DNA from: Dysidea avara | Taxonomy: Eukaryota; Porifera; Demospongiae; Dictyoceratida; Dysideidae | DNA: 64,000 nucleotides | NCBI RefSeq assembly: GCF_963678975.1 | Contig: NC_089274.1 | Location: 5,506,001-5,570,000 of the forward strand | Reading direction: 5' to 3' | In this document: positions 11,970-23,619 of the stretch, in pieces | How positions within the stretch are numbered: the stretch's first letter is position 1 | Layout: each line of letters begins with the position of its first letter | Program-made: the position numbers and the translations under genes | The notes under the pieces: model-generated | What the model was told of the DNA's origin: nothing | The model's database searches: none | The model's input: only the letters and a program-made list of their open reading frames with translations

Positions 11970-12965
11970 CAGAAAATTTGGATTTTCAACCAGAGTGGAA
12001 CCATATCGCACATTGATAAAAAGTGCTGAAACAAGCAGGAGTAGTGCACAACACCAAATCACAGCAAAACAATAAGAAGTGTTATGTCTCTACTGTGCAT
12101 TTCCATTATGGTATCTTGAGCACAGTAGGGATATAAAACACTTCTTACTATACACTACTCCAGCTAGGGCTCTCACGATTAATCGATAATATCAATTATT
12201 CGATGAAAATATATAATTGACTTTTATTTTGTAATTGATTAATCGCGTAGTATACACGACATCAATAAAAGTAAATACTAAGTAAAAAGCCTCTTTGCTC
12301 ACTACAACAAATAGAAAGCCTCTCTGTACTATTCCATAAAGCACTAAGTTATGAGAAGCCATACAACTACATATAAGTAGTACTACTACTAGTGTTAAAT
12401 ATTCTTACCCAGATCTTCTGAAAACTGTAGCTGGTATACTTTAACAATAAAGAACTGCACCACAGGAAAAATAAACTGATTATCTCTATATAGCAACATC
12501 TTAATAACTTATCAAAACATGGAGTAATCTGGACAAGGGAGAATGTATTAAAATATTTGTGGTGCCTAATTGTCTGGGAGGCCACACCACCATAGGTAAC
12601 CAGGTATTGTTGTGCTTTATAGCAAAAGTCGCATCACTTCAGCCTGTAAGTGCTGACAGATTTCCAATGTTGCCATAATTGTAGCTGCCTATCAACTGCT
12701 CCAATTCCTTCAACCACTATAATGTTATTCTGGGTGGTGCGTAGACTACCACTACTAACTGTGTACAGTATTGATTAAGTGTAACTGATGCTATATGCAT
12801 GATGTTCACTACATATAGATTAATCGATTTAGTAATCAATGATTAATAGATTAATAAATTAATTGAAACTGAAAGCCCTAAATCCAACTTGGTTCACTAC
12901 TTTTTATCAATGTGCTATGGTCCCTACTCTAGTTGAAAATTCCAAAAAAATTGTGTACTTGTGTT
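11970..12965. mobile_element. FB-A foldback split by a hAT-like MITE
   Basis: The left arm (11970-12090) and inner stem (12085-12150) match family FB-A. The rest of the right arm resumes only at about 12889-12965, after the insertion at 12165-12880. The nested order dates the foldback before the MITE. Confidence 0.75.
12165..12880. mobile_element. hAT-like element, non-autonomous (716 bp)
   Basis: Ends are TAGGGCTCTCACGATTAATC and the complement of TAGGGCTTTCAGTTTC (11-bp TIR with one mismatch). Candidate 8-bp target duplications are ACTCCAGC (12157-12164) and AATCCAAC (12881-12888), 6 of 8 matching. About 12285-12606 is the reverse complement of about 31280-31612 inside the other hAT element, so the two share an interior although their tips differ. 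Confidence 0.65.
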
Positions 12966-13300
12966 AATAACATTTCCATTTCAGGCCAATAGCCTACACT
13001 GGATGAGTAATCACCCATAGCAATATGAGTGTAACCACTGGAATTGTTTTATACCGATACAAAATTTTGTTGAAAATATTTCAACATGAAAATTATTTGC
13101 TAACCACACCACAAAATAATTTCCCACGCAATAAAAGTATAACGAGCTAGTTACTATACTGCTGTTCCAACAAGCCATCTACTTTGATAATCCAGAGGAT
13201 TCACAGTAGTGACTAGTGATTCAAAGAAACTGGCAGCCTAAATCAACATCACTAATTTTGAAATTTCCTACATGGAACGTAGGCATCATGGAGGCAACAA
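12966..13300. other. Unassigned stretch
   Basis: I see no gene or repeat family here. Confidence 0.4.
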
Positions 13301-13326
13301 GAATGGAGTAATTTGAGTGCAGGTGT

Positions 13327-13662
13327 TGTGTGCGTGGTTACCACATATGTCTGACAGTATAGGATTCAGTTGTAGGAGAGACACTAGAGTATGCAAGAGA
13401 ACCACTCAATGAGCATGACAACTTGGTATTCTGTAGCAGCAAAAAAGATGGCATCATCATCATCATCAGACACCTGCCAAGAAAGACTGCAAGGATTTAT
13501 TTACTATTTTTGCATCAAGGTGGATGTATAATTTGCACAATAACTGGCAGAAGGCATTATTCAGCAGACCGACCACAACGTGGTATGGAAGTTCCATGCC
13601 TAGTTATTTTTAGAGCACCCTCTAAAGAAATACAGAAGTCTAAAACAGTTTTCTGTAAATGA
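13327..13662 (+). pseudogene. HIRAN-like (CVRGYH-type) domain fragment with an internal stop
   Basis: Reading in one frame from 13330 gives VRGYH, then a TAG at 13360-13362 where the family usually has Trp, then VVGETLEYAREPLNEHDN, RHLPRKTARIY, GGCIICTITGRRHYS and GMEVPCLVIF. I recognise this series (V-R-G-Y-H, R-E-P-x-N-x-x-D, x-H-x-P-R-x-x-S/A-R, G-G-x-I-x-C-x-V/I-T-G-R-R, E-V-P-C) from memory as a HIRAN-related domain common in uncharacterised sponge and cnidarian proteins. HIRAN domains in SNF2/HLTF bind DNA 3' ends, but whether this branch does is unknown. The TAG and the missing N-terminus make it a pseudogene or a mis-set exon. It has no partner exons nearby. Confidence 0.55.
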
Positions 13663-13756
13663 TGAAGATGAGATAAAGGAAACTCTAACAATGTGTATAT
13701 AGGCTCATCACACAATGATTTGTACATGTACACAATTATTGCCTAACATAGTACTA

Positions 13757-14520
13757 TTAGTACTTTATTACTGTTAAATTATAGCGTTGCATTTCTTCAT
13801 CTGAACTTGACAGCAGCATTACACAATCCTGAAAGTAGCTGTTACCGGTAAGCTGTACTCTTGTTGTACCTCGCTCATGCATCATCCAAGGTGATGACAG
13901 GACAGTCATTCTTGTTTGATCCCAATTTAAAATCAACCCAGGTGGGATTTCCTCCATTGTAACTGTTTCAACTGCTAATCTAAGAAATGACACTTTGATT
14001 TCAGAAAAATCTGCCACACTGTATTTGCTCTTAGCTGTTGTGGCTTTTCTTTTGACATAATTCAACCTCCTTAGGAAAGAATAAGCCCAGTGTCTGTTAA
14101 GACGTATATACCCCACACCACTTCCAGCTTCTTCATGCTCTAGGCCAGCCTCTGCATGTCTACCATAGACTTTTAATATCCCACAGGCAGCTGCCATTAC
14201 CACCTTAGATGACACCACTGCATTACCTTCCTTCACTTTCTTGACACATAGCTGTAATTTTTTATCCAGGTATTTTCCCAGAAGTAGTGGTCTTCCACGT
14301 CCCTTCTCAGGCAGAGTCCTTATAGGTTCAGTAATACCACACTGCTGGCAGAGTTTTAAGTCCTCTTGATATGCATCACGTATTGAATGGGTAGTTGTCT
14401 CTGTAACACAAAGTTTCAACACCAGCGTCTTGCAGTTGTGGCAACACTATATTGGTGAGCATAACTTCTGATCTTTGCACGTTCTGTGTCTGAGTATCTA
14501 TACAAATTGCAGGACTTATT
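13757..14520 (-). pseudogene. pogo-type DDE transposase (DDE_1 family), C-terminally truncated
   Basis: The main open segment is 14422-13757 (221 codons). It contains the linker RGRPLLLGKYLDKKLQ, a helix-turn-helix-like WAYSFLRRLNYVKRKATT and the first catalytic Asp in LILNWDQT, followed by RGTTRVQLTG. The second and third acidic residues of the DDE triad are absent. Upstream, another frame (about 14515-14445) reads YSDTERAKIRSYAHQYS, the usual N-terminal helix-turn-helix, so a frameshift lies near 14430-14445. After VQLTG the sequence GTAACAG could be a splice donor, in which case the last about 25 codons are intron. The family cuts and pastes DNA at TA. Pogo-like MITEs lie at 10.7, 23.4, 23.6, 27.2 and 62.8 kb, though a direct link is not shown. 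Confidence 0.7.
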
Positions 14521-14564
14521 ATAATAGGCACAATGCTAAACTATGGCCATAGATTATGGCACAA

Positions 14565-15140
14565 TTAGTACCTGTTGTACGCTTCATGCTTTCCAGTGGA
14601 GCAGGAGCTGCCACATGTTGTCTTCAACAAGACTTCCTGGTTTGCAGAAGTTATAGCACTAGGAGTAAGCGAAGTAGAAAGTAATAAGCAATGATCTGGT
14701 AGGTCCAGTTGATCTTGACAACAGAGTTCGAAGTAATTTAAAATAGACATCATTTTCTCGGTCCGACTTGACGCTTCAAGCCAATGGTAACTTGACCTTG
14801 CAATGAACCGGCAACTAACCTTGCAAACACTCACACCTTGTGTGTACTGTGACTGCAGAGTTATTTTCGTAGCTAAATTATTTTTATGCAATATATTTTC
14901 ATGGGCCTGTGCACCCACGAAAATATTTTAGCATTGAATATTTCCAGACTACAGTAATTCTCACCTTTAACTAATGTTTCCCAACTTGTAGAATAGCAAG
15001 GAAACTGAAATTCCTTCATCTGAGAGCTTCTTGTGGCAAGACTCCAATTCATGATAATAGTCACGTTCCATGTGAGCATTAATTTATTCCCTTAATCGAT
15101 TTCAGTCTGAGCCTTTATAAAACAAACAGGGTGGTACCAC
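14565..15140. other. Unassigned stretch with a short hairpin
   Basis: Minus-strand open frames 14565-14918 and 14873-15079 show no domain. 14890-14930 contains an imperfect hairpin (ATTTTCATGGG facing CCCACGAAAAT). Confidence 0.4.
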
Positions 15141-15142
15141 TA

Positions 15143-15420
15143 TACCTCATCCACATCAAGGTTATTGCTTTGATGAAATTGGCTTACTCTTTTGAAGTAC
15201 AACTACTTTATTGGGATACATGTACATTTCAATGTACATCGGTATACTTAGTTACCTCCCTGTGAAGAGGTATCCACTATACCTCATCCACATCAAGGCT
15301 ATGCTTGTTTTGATGAAAGTGGCTTGCTCTTTTGAAGTGCAACCATTTTGTCAGGATACATTTCAATGTACACTGGTGTACGTTTAGTCGCCTCCCTAGC
15401 TGTGAAGAGGTATACATACA
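15143..15420. repeat. Two-copy direct tandem duplication (about 140-bp unit)
   Basis: TATACCTCATCCACATCAAG begins both units (15143 and 15272) and TGAAGAGGTAT ends both. The copies differ by substitutions and small gaps. Confidence 0.8.
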
Positions 15421-15539
15421 TGGCAAATGTATCCTCTGGAATTCTTTTAATCTGAGGTGGAAAAGTGTTACATATTATACAAGTAGAAGGAAACATTATT
15501 TGGAATAGTGATCAAAGAATAAAAAGAGTAGAGAAACAA

Positions 15540-15650
15540 GGGAATAACAAAAGTAGGGAAACAAGAGAGGTTGCCTATACCTACATATATACTAGTTGAC
15601 ATTTAATCCCTAATTCAGTCATGCTCTTGTTTCACTACTTTTTTGTTATC
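15540..15650. repeat. Short inverted repeat
   Basis: GGAATAACAAAAGTAGGGAA (15540) and its near complement TACTTTTTTGTTATCC (to 15650) form arms of about 27 bp around about 55 bp. Confidence 0.6.
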
Positions 15651-16519
15651 CACAACTTTGATTCCTAATCAATCAAGACACATGATAGTGTGTTGTGCGG
15701 CCCAAGAAGCCGGCGCGCCACACCGTGAGTATATTAACAGGAAGAAAGAAAACGTAATTTTCACAAGCTATGTAGCTCTGTGATCCCTAATCTGATTGGA
15801 ACCAAATTTGCTAGAGAAGTGCCGGCCAATTAGAGGAGTCTACATACCAAATTTGAAGAAAATCGCTCCAGCCATTTCCGAGATACGAGCGAACAAAGTT
15901 TCGTTTTAATTTCTTCGTTTTTTTCTTCTTCTTCTACTTCTTCTTCATTTCGCACACTTCGCAAAATCCGCCATAAAACACGAATGCGTGCTTCAATCCG
16001 GCTGAAATTTGGCACACTTGAAGGGCTCATTAAGGCGGATCTCAGTACCAACTTTGGTAGGAATCCGATGAACATTCACGGAGTTATGATCGATTATTCG
16101 CATAAAATAAGGTCGAAGGTCTGTCACGCCTACAGGGTAAACTCCTTGAAGGAATGAGCTAAAAATTGCTATGTAGATGGAGTAACCATCGTAGGAGTGC
16201 CTTTTTGTGGTTTGAAAAGAATCGAGATAAAGACCATGGAGATATGACACAAAACCCAACCTGTGTCACAATTATGCAATCGATTTTTACGAATAAAAAA
16301 GTATTAGTTTTCACGCCTACCAGGCAAACCGCTAAGAGCAATGAGCTGAAAATCGGTGTGTAGCTGGAATAATCATCATAGAAAGACCTTGCAGTAGTAC
16401 AGAAGAATCGGATTACAAACCACTGAGTTATGATTCGAAACCCAACTACGTGTAGCAAATGCGAGATCGAGATACTCTAATAGAACAGTCACTCTAATAG
16501 AGCATTCGACTACGTTTAT

Positions 16520-17810
16520 AACTTACTCCATTAAAGAATTATATTACATTGCAAGTTATTCTGTATGAAGTTCAGCTACAAACAGTTAATCTTATAGACA
16601 ATTCAGCTAGAAACAAGTCACCCAGTAGAGAGATCAGCTAGAAGAAGTCACCTTGTAGAGAGTTCAGCTACAAATGTAGAGAGTTCAGCTGCAGACAAAT
16701 CACCCTGTAGAGAGTTCAGCTAAGAAAAGATCACCCTGTAGAGAGTTCAGCTAGAAGAAGTCACCTTGTAGAGAGTTCAGCTACAAAGAAACCACCATGT
16801 AGAGAGTTCAGCTACAAATAAATCATTCTGTAGAGAGTTCAGCTACAAACAAATCACCCTGTAGACAGATCAGCTAGAAAAAGTTACCTTGTAGAGAGTC
16901 CAGCTACAAAGAAACCATCATGTAGAGAGTTCAGCTGCAAACAAATCACCCTGTAGAGAGGTCAGCTACGAACAGATCACCCTGTAGAGAGTTCAGATAT
17001 AAACAATTCACGCTGTAGAGAGATCAGCTAGAAGAAGATACTGTACCTTGTAGAAATTTCAGCTAAAAACAGATTACTCTGTAGAGTTCAGCTATGAATA
17101 GATCACCCTATAGAGAGGTCAGCTACAAGCAATTCATCCTGTACAGAGTTCAGCTACCAAGAAAACATCATATAGAGAGTTCAGCTGCAAACAAATCACC
17201 CTGTAGAGTATTCAGCTACAAACAAATCGCCTTGTAGATAGACCAGCTAGAAACACGTCACCCTGTAGACAGATCAGCTAGAAGAAGTTACCTTGTAGAA
17301 AGTTCAACTGCAAACAAATCACCCTGTAAAGAGTTCAACTACAAACAGATAACCCTGTAGAGTTCAGCAGGGGCGTACGCAGGAATTTGGAAAAGGGGTT
17401 TCCACTATATACAGCTAAGTGACTGTTATATTAGAGTGGTTTATATTACCTGACTGCTCTATTAGAGTATCTCGATCTTTTCACCAAAATCATAATTCAG
17501 AACAATGCCATAAGTGTTGCTATCATCTTACAAACTATTATTTAACTGAGATAAAAGTTTAAAATGTGTCCTGCTCCATGACAGATTCCAGATTCTGGTA
17601 ACCTGAAGTTTCAATTTCTTAATATTTCAAGTAGTGTGTAAAATTCAAAGGGGTTTCCTGAAACCCCTGGAAACCCCCCTCGGTACACCCCTGTTCAGGT
17701 AGAGTCAAGTCACCCTGTAGAGAGAATCCTGTAAAGAGTTCATCTACGTACAAGCAAATCACCCTGTAGAGAGTTCAACTACATTTCAAGTCACCAAGTA
17801 TAGAGATCAG
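16520..17810 (+). repeat. 31-bp minisatellite, array I of copy 2
   Basis: Same unit and subtypes as the 6.3-9.5 kb array, about 30 units, interrupted by the MITE at 17368-17693. Confidence 0.9.
17368..17693. mobile_element. hAT-like MITE inside the minisatellite
   Basis: Ends are CAGGGGCGTACGCAGG and the complement of CAGGGGTGTACCGAGG. The 5-bp repeat TTCAG flanks both sides (17363-17367, 17694-17698), though it lies within repeat text that contains TTCAG, so the duplication is not decisive. The interior carries the shared motif in reverse (GTGACTGTTATATTAGAG and GACTGCTCTATTAGAGTAT, 17419-17470). Confidence 0.7.
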
Positions 17811-18197
17811 CTGCAAATTATCCTGTGAGAATTAATTGACATGTAATAAATATATACATTATATATATAATTTGTACATTTACTGATAAAATCAGAATGA
17901 GTTAAAGTATTTATAAAATCTGCTTCATCTTTTTCTTTTTCCTGTGGTAAAGAAAAAAATGTATGTTAAAAAGCCCCAAAGCTGGCCATAGGCCGGCTTT
18001 TGGGTATACAAATACAAAAAGAAGTGAAATCTAATCAAAAACAGCCAAGCTGTAAAAAAAGGAGTGCCGCCTTTGAAAAAGCTATGGTGAAAAAAAGATG
18101 CGAAATCCAAGGTGGCAGCCAAGAAATGGCTGTGATGGTAAGTTAATGGTAAAAATTTTAATAACGACAGTTCAGGTGAATTTGGTGCCGCTTGGCT

Positions 18198-19975
18198 AAG
18201 CTACAAAGAATCACCCTGCAAATAGTTCAGCTACAAACAAGTCATCCTGTAGAGAGATCAGCTAGAAGAAGTTACCTTGTAGAGAATTCAGCTACAAAGA
18301 AACCATCATGTAGAGTGTTCAGCTGCAAACAAATCATTCTGTAGAGAGATCAGCTAGAAACAAGTCACCCTGTAGACAGATCAGCTAGAAGAATTTACCT
18401 TGTAGAGAGTCCAGCTACAAAGAAATCATCATGTAGAGAGTTCAGCTGCAAACAAATCACCCTGTAGAGAGTTCAGTTGCGAACAGATCACCCTGTAGAG
18501 AGTTCAGTTAGAAACAAATCACCCTGTATAGAGATCAGCTAGAAGAAAGTCACCTTGTAGAGAGTTCAGCTACAAAATAACCACCATGTAGAAAGTTCAG
18601 CTGCAAACAAATCACCTTGTAGCGAGTTCAGCTACAAAGAAACCACCATGTAGAAAGTTCAGCTGCAAGCAAATTACCCTGTAGAAAGTTCAGCTGCAAG
18701 CAAATCACACTGTAGAAAGTTCAGCTAGAAACAAATAACCCATCAGCTAGAAACAAGTCACCCTGTAGAGAGATCAGCTAGAAGAAGTTACCTTGTAGAG
18801 AGTTCAGCTACAAAGAAACCATCATGTAGAGAGTTCAGCTGCAAATAATCACCCTTTAGAGAGTTCAGCTAGAAACAAGTCATCCTGTATAGAGAGATCA
18901 GCTAGAAGGATCACCTTGTAGAGAGTTCAGCTACAAAGAATCACCCAGCAGATAGTTCAGCTACAAACAAGTCATCCTGTAGAGAGATCAGCTAGAAGAA
19001 GTTACCTTGTAGAGAATTCAGCTACAAAGAAACCATCATGTAGAGAGTTCAGCTGCAAACAAATTACCCTGTAAAGAAGTCAGCTACGAACAGATCGCCC
19101 TGTAGAGAGTTCAGATACAGACAATTCATGCTGTAGAGAGATCAGCTAGAAGAAGATACTGTACCTTGTAGAAAGTTCAGCTACAAACAGATCACTCTAT
19201 AGAGAGTTCAGCTACAAGCAATTCACCCTGTAGAGAGCTCAGCTACACAGAAATCATCATTTAGAGAATTCAGCTGCAAACAAATCATCCTGTAGATAGT
19301 TCAGCTATGAAAAGATCACCCTGTAGAGAGTTCAGCTAGAAGAAGTACGTACCTTGTAGAGAATTCAGCTATAAAGAAACCATCAGGTAGAGAATTCAGC
19401 TGCAAACAAATCACCCTGTAGAGAGGTCAGCTACGAACAGATCACCCTGTAGAGAGTTCAGATACAAACAATTCACCCTGTAGAGAGATCAGCTAGAAGA
19501 AGATACTGTACCTTGTAGAAAGTTCAGCTACAAACAGCTACATGTAGAGAGTTCAGCTGCAAACAAATCACTATGCAGAGAGTTCAGCTATGAAAAGATC
19601 GCCCTGTAGAGAGTTCAGCTAGAAGAAGTCAACTTTTAGAGAGTTCAGCTACAAAGAAACCACCATGTAGAGAGTTCAGCTGCAAACAAATCACCCTGTA
19701 GAGAATTCAGCTACAAACCAATTGCCCTGTAGAGAGACCAGCTAGAAACAAGTCACCCTGTAGACAGATCAGCTAGAAGAAGTTACCTTGTAGAGAGTTC
19801 AGCTGCAAACAAATCACCCTGTAGAGAGTTCAACTACAAACAGATAACCCTGCAGAGAGTTCAGCTAGAGTCAAGTCACCCTGCAGAAAGAATCCTGTAA
19901 AGAGTTCATCTACGTACAAGCAAATCACCCTGTAGAGAGTTCAGCTACATTTCAAGTCATACAGTAGAGAGATCA
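18198..19975 (+). repeat. 31-bp minisatellite, array II of copy 2
   Basis: About 57 units. Blocks recur within the array, for example the unit containing AAGATACTGTACCTTGTAG appears near 19150 and 19500 (and in array I near 17036), indicating higher-order duplication. Confidence 0.9.
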
Positions 19976-20165
19976 ACTGCAAATTATCCTGTAGGGATTA
20001 ATTGACATGTAATAAATATAATTATACATTATACACATAATTTGTACATTTACTGATAAAATCAGAATGAGTTAAAGTATTTATAAAATCTGCTTCATCT
20101 TTTTCTTTTTCCTGTGGTAGAGAAAAAAATATAGGTTAAAAACCCCAAATACAAAAAGAAGTGAA

Positions 20166-20494
20166 ATCTAATCAAAAACAGCCAAGCTGTAAAAAAAGGA
20201 GTGCGGCCCTTGAAAAGGCTATGGTGAAAAAAGATGTGAAATCCAAGGTGGCGGCCAAGAAATGGCTGTGATGGTAGGTTAATGGTAAAAATTTTAATAA
20301 CGACAATTCAGGTGAATTATGTGCCAAGACCAAGTGGCACCAAAATTCACCTGAATTGTCGTCATTAAAATTTTTACTATTAACCTACCATCACAGCCAT
20401 TTCTTGGCCGCCACCTTGGATTTCACATCTTTTTTCACCATAGCCTTTTCAAGTGCCGCACTCCTTTTTTTACAGCTTGGCTGTTTTTGATTAT
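20166..20494. repeat. Foldback palindrome closing copy 2
   Basis: Same family as 9758-10083. The arms meet at about 20328. Confidence 0.85.
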
Positions 20495-21496
20495 GATTTT
20501 CTAATTTTTTCATTCCACTTGTTTGTTTACTTTTTAATAGCATAGTTGTGACTAATGAACCCATGCATAGGAAAAAATGTGCCAGGCATGCCATAAATGT
20601 GATTTTGCATCTGAATGCGTCCCAACAATCAATTACTGAAAAGTGAAGTGGCTATTACACTTCGCCTTCAACTATGCTCTACCTGTTACACACCAACACA
20701 ATTGAAGAACAGTACCAAGCTGTGGTGATTTTGAAGGGCAAGAACACCCAGAACTCCATGATCCCTACAACTATACTGTATGATTTTGAGAACTAATTTA
20801 ATTTCAAGTATGGAGAAATGCATAACTTTGTATTATAAGGAAGGTCTTCTGTGAAAAAAGATGGATTATTGTTTGCCATGAACTTAATGGTACTTTTATA
20901 CACAACAATAATGTCTAAACAGTTTTTGGTCATCGTGACATGAACCATTTTCACCACAGACAGTTATACTTGAGATACCAGAAAATAATTGAAAGTGGTT
21001 GTACATGAGGGCACTAGTTGTCTGACAAGTGAATTAGATTGTGCCATGAGTGACCTTGCCAACTGCTAATGGCAAAGTGCAGTTGGGAATGTTGCTGGAC
21101 AAGCTGTAGAGGAAGAATTTTCACAAGTTGTGTACTGTTGTAGTTGCGAGATCCTTTTGCGGCAGCTACATCTTGTTTTCTCTAGCTGCCAATCTTGTTA
21201 CACAGGCAAATTATAGTGCCAACGCAAGAAATATCTTTTGCCAGAGGGAGCTAAAATGACAACTATTGTTTGGTTAAATAACTTAAGCTACAATACACTA
21301 AAAATTAGGTCATCAGCTACCAACTGCATAATTTACTGTAGCAAACAATATTCATCACAGCTTTGAATTTTGCATTCAAAGTTTACAATCGACATTCATT
21401 TAAGCACTATTTGTAACAGTAACACAATCTGTAATTCCATAAAATACATAATATTTTATTTTTTAAACATGCACTACATGAAATGTAATGGACTGG
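20495..21496. other. Mostly unassigned; possible decayed coding stretch at 21094-21225
   Basis: No intact gene. On the plus strand 21094-21225 is open for about 43 codons with clustered cysteines (VVYCCSCEILL and FSSCQSC) and then meets a TAG. It could be a decayed zinc-binding segment, but nothing identifies a family. Confidence 0.25.
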
Positions 21497-22110
21497 TTAT
21501 CAAGACTCACGGTAGTGAGTCGCGCGGCCAGTAAAGCAGAAACGCGCGCCGCAGACAATAAATGACGCGACCACTATGTGAGGATTTTACAAGAACGAAC
21601 GTTGTCAAATTCGGCCTTCCTGTAATCCACCCGTCACTTACGCTATCCCTCTGAAACTCTGGAGTTGAACTCATCGTGTCACTAGTAACTACCACACAAG
21701 CAGTGAAGCAAATCCATGCCGATTGTTTCGTGACCGAGGTTGCCGACATCAAAGGTGAAGTTTCATTTTTTTTTTTTTTTTTTTTTTTTTATCGCATGCG
21801 GTTAGACGCAACCGCAGGTGTATGCCTTGCGTTCCTTTGTGCATTCCGAACATTGATCGCCCTGTTATCGCTTCAGTATTCACTCAATCACCTCAAGATT
21901 CACATCATCGATTTCACCATACATGATTACCCTACAGTCGTGATTTCAGCACCAAACGAAGTTTCAGTCGTCCTCAGTCGACCTAGAGGCCAAATACAAA
22001 TCCCAGATTGTTGTTTTCCGCAATACTCGCTTGGCATGTAGGGCAATGTGTCTTTAAACTGTTCTAAAAGTTTCGTTCAGATTGAAACATTTGTTTTCGA
22101 GAATGGCTAG
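21497..22110. repeat. Unit with a composite-type terminal hairpin and a T25 tract
   Basis: 21500 begins TCAAGACTCACGGTAGTGAG, a covarying version of the terminal hairpin of the composite family (both stems changed together). The following about 600 bp is less A+T-rich than its surroundings and does not match block A. A run of 25 T lies at 21766-21790. No gene supported. Confidence 0.5.
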
Positions 22111-22455
22111 TTTGAAATTTGAATTTAGTCGCCCCCACGTCATTTGCTCTCTAAGAATTTTACTCGGAATTTAAAGAATGACGCAGAGCACAACTGCGGT
22201 CACTGGGTATTGATGAACTGGCGCTCTATGTAGTTAATCAGTACATATAGCCACCAAGAAGTGTGCTGCCATAGATTATAGTCCATAGATATAATCTATG
22301 GTGCTGCATACCATCCTTCGTTTTGAAATTAGTCGCCCCCACATAATTTGTCCTCTAAGGGCGCGGCTTAAAGAATGACACAAGAGTACAACTGCGGTTA
22401 CCAGTTGTTGACACAAGTTGTGAGTAATTAGCACATGTAGCTAGCTTAAAAAGGA
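22110..22455. repeat. Two diverged direct repeats around a hairpin
   Basis: Both halves (22110-22268 and 22325-22455) share TTAGTCGCCCCCAC, TAAAGAATGAC, ACAACTGCGGT and AAGTGTGC in the same order. Between them 22269-22301 is a hairpin with 12-bp arms (CCATAGATTATA) and a 9-base loop. Confidence 0.7.
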
Positions 22456-23395
22456 AGTGTGCAAAATTGCCTAATACAATTGTCACCATGCATTATTGCA
22501 TTTTATAGCACCCCCACACAAAATTACACATGTAATTACAACATACAGAGGAGACACATGAATACCAAACACTTTTCACAACAATAATGTAAGAATTGTA
22601 CAATAATGACTGTAATATAACTGCTATGCAAATGTTTTCCAGTGGCCCGCCATGGTAGCAAGTCTCACATGACGGCATGTATATTCATCCAAGGGAGTAA
22701 CAAGTAAGTATGATGACAACAAGTTGGTATGACTTCATTTGTAGAATCCAGATGAGTGGGTGTGGCTCCAGCATGTCTAAACGGTTAACAAACATTCCTG
22801 TTATAAATACGTGCTAGAGTTGCAATATAATAGTATAGTATTTAAATGCAATAATACATAGTCTCCATTGCATCACTATCAAACGACACTAAGTGGAGGA
22901 TATTGTTGCATCTCTAGTATGTACACTCTATCTATCAGTACAACCTGTCTTAATGGCCACTATAGTATAGAAAGACAACCACTCTTGAAAAGCCAATTCC
23001 AATTGAGAATTTATACACTGTTACCTGCTGAATGAGTGAAGGTGGCAATAAACAAGTTCCACCGTAATTTATACACGTAATCTGATCCTGTATATTCTGT
23101 CAGTGGATGAGATCCACTTGGCCAGGACAAAATGTGACTCAAGTGCCCTGGATGATCCAACTTATGACCCAGTGGCACAATGGAACTGACTATTTATAGA
23201 GAATACAATTATATTTATTTCTAAGATGTGTGGATGTGTGGACACATTACAACACATTACATGTACATACAAGACATGCTACGTACTGTTTTAGAATTTC
23301 AAGTCACCACATTATACACGTACCAGTCAACAATGCTTCATAGTGCCCATCAGTAAACCTGAAGAAAAGTTACGAAAAATAAAAATTCACATAAG
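22456..23395. other. Unassigned stretch
   Basis: No gene, RNA or repeat family that I can support. Confidence 0.4.
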
Positions 23396-23575
23396 TACAA
23401 TGAAACCTCATTAATATGGCAGGCTGTGGGACCAAAAAATTTGGCCTGAATAACAAGGTGGCCTTATTAATGAGGTCATAAGTAATGCTTAGCTATATTT
23501 GGGACCTACTAGAGGTGGTCAATATAATGAGATGGTCTTATTAAAGAGGTGGCCACTAAGTGAGGTTTCACTGTA
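23396..23575. mobile_element. pogo-like MITE
   Basis: Ends TACAATGAAACCTCATTA and TGAGGTTTCACTGTA form TIRs bounded by TA. The interior repeats themes such as GGCCTTATTAATGAGGT. About 180 bp, non-coding. Confidence 0.7.
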
Positions 23576-23619
23576 CATATAGTTCACAATATTGTGAACA
23601 ATATTAATGGTTAACAATA

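Larger units (their letters stand above)
15685..20494 (+). mobile_element. Composite hairpin-satellite-foldback element, copy 2 (with internal duplication)
   Basis: The terminal hairpin (TCAAGACACATGATAGTGTG) lies at 15688. Block A runs to 16465, the motif copies at 16467-16505, array I to about 17800 (interrupted by a MITE at 17368-17693), and the tail to 18027. Half a foldback (18028-18197) breaks directly into array II (18198-19975), which is followed by a second tail and a full foldback (20166-20494). The mid-foldback switch to a second array suggests template switching or recombination between two copies. Confidence 0.75.
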
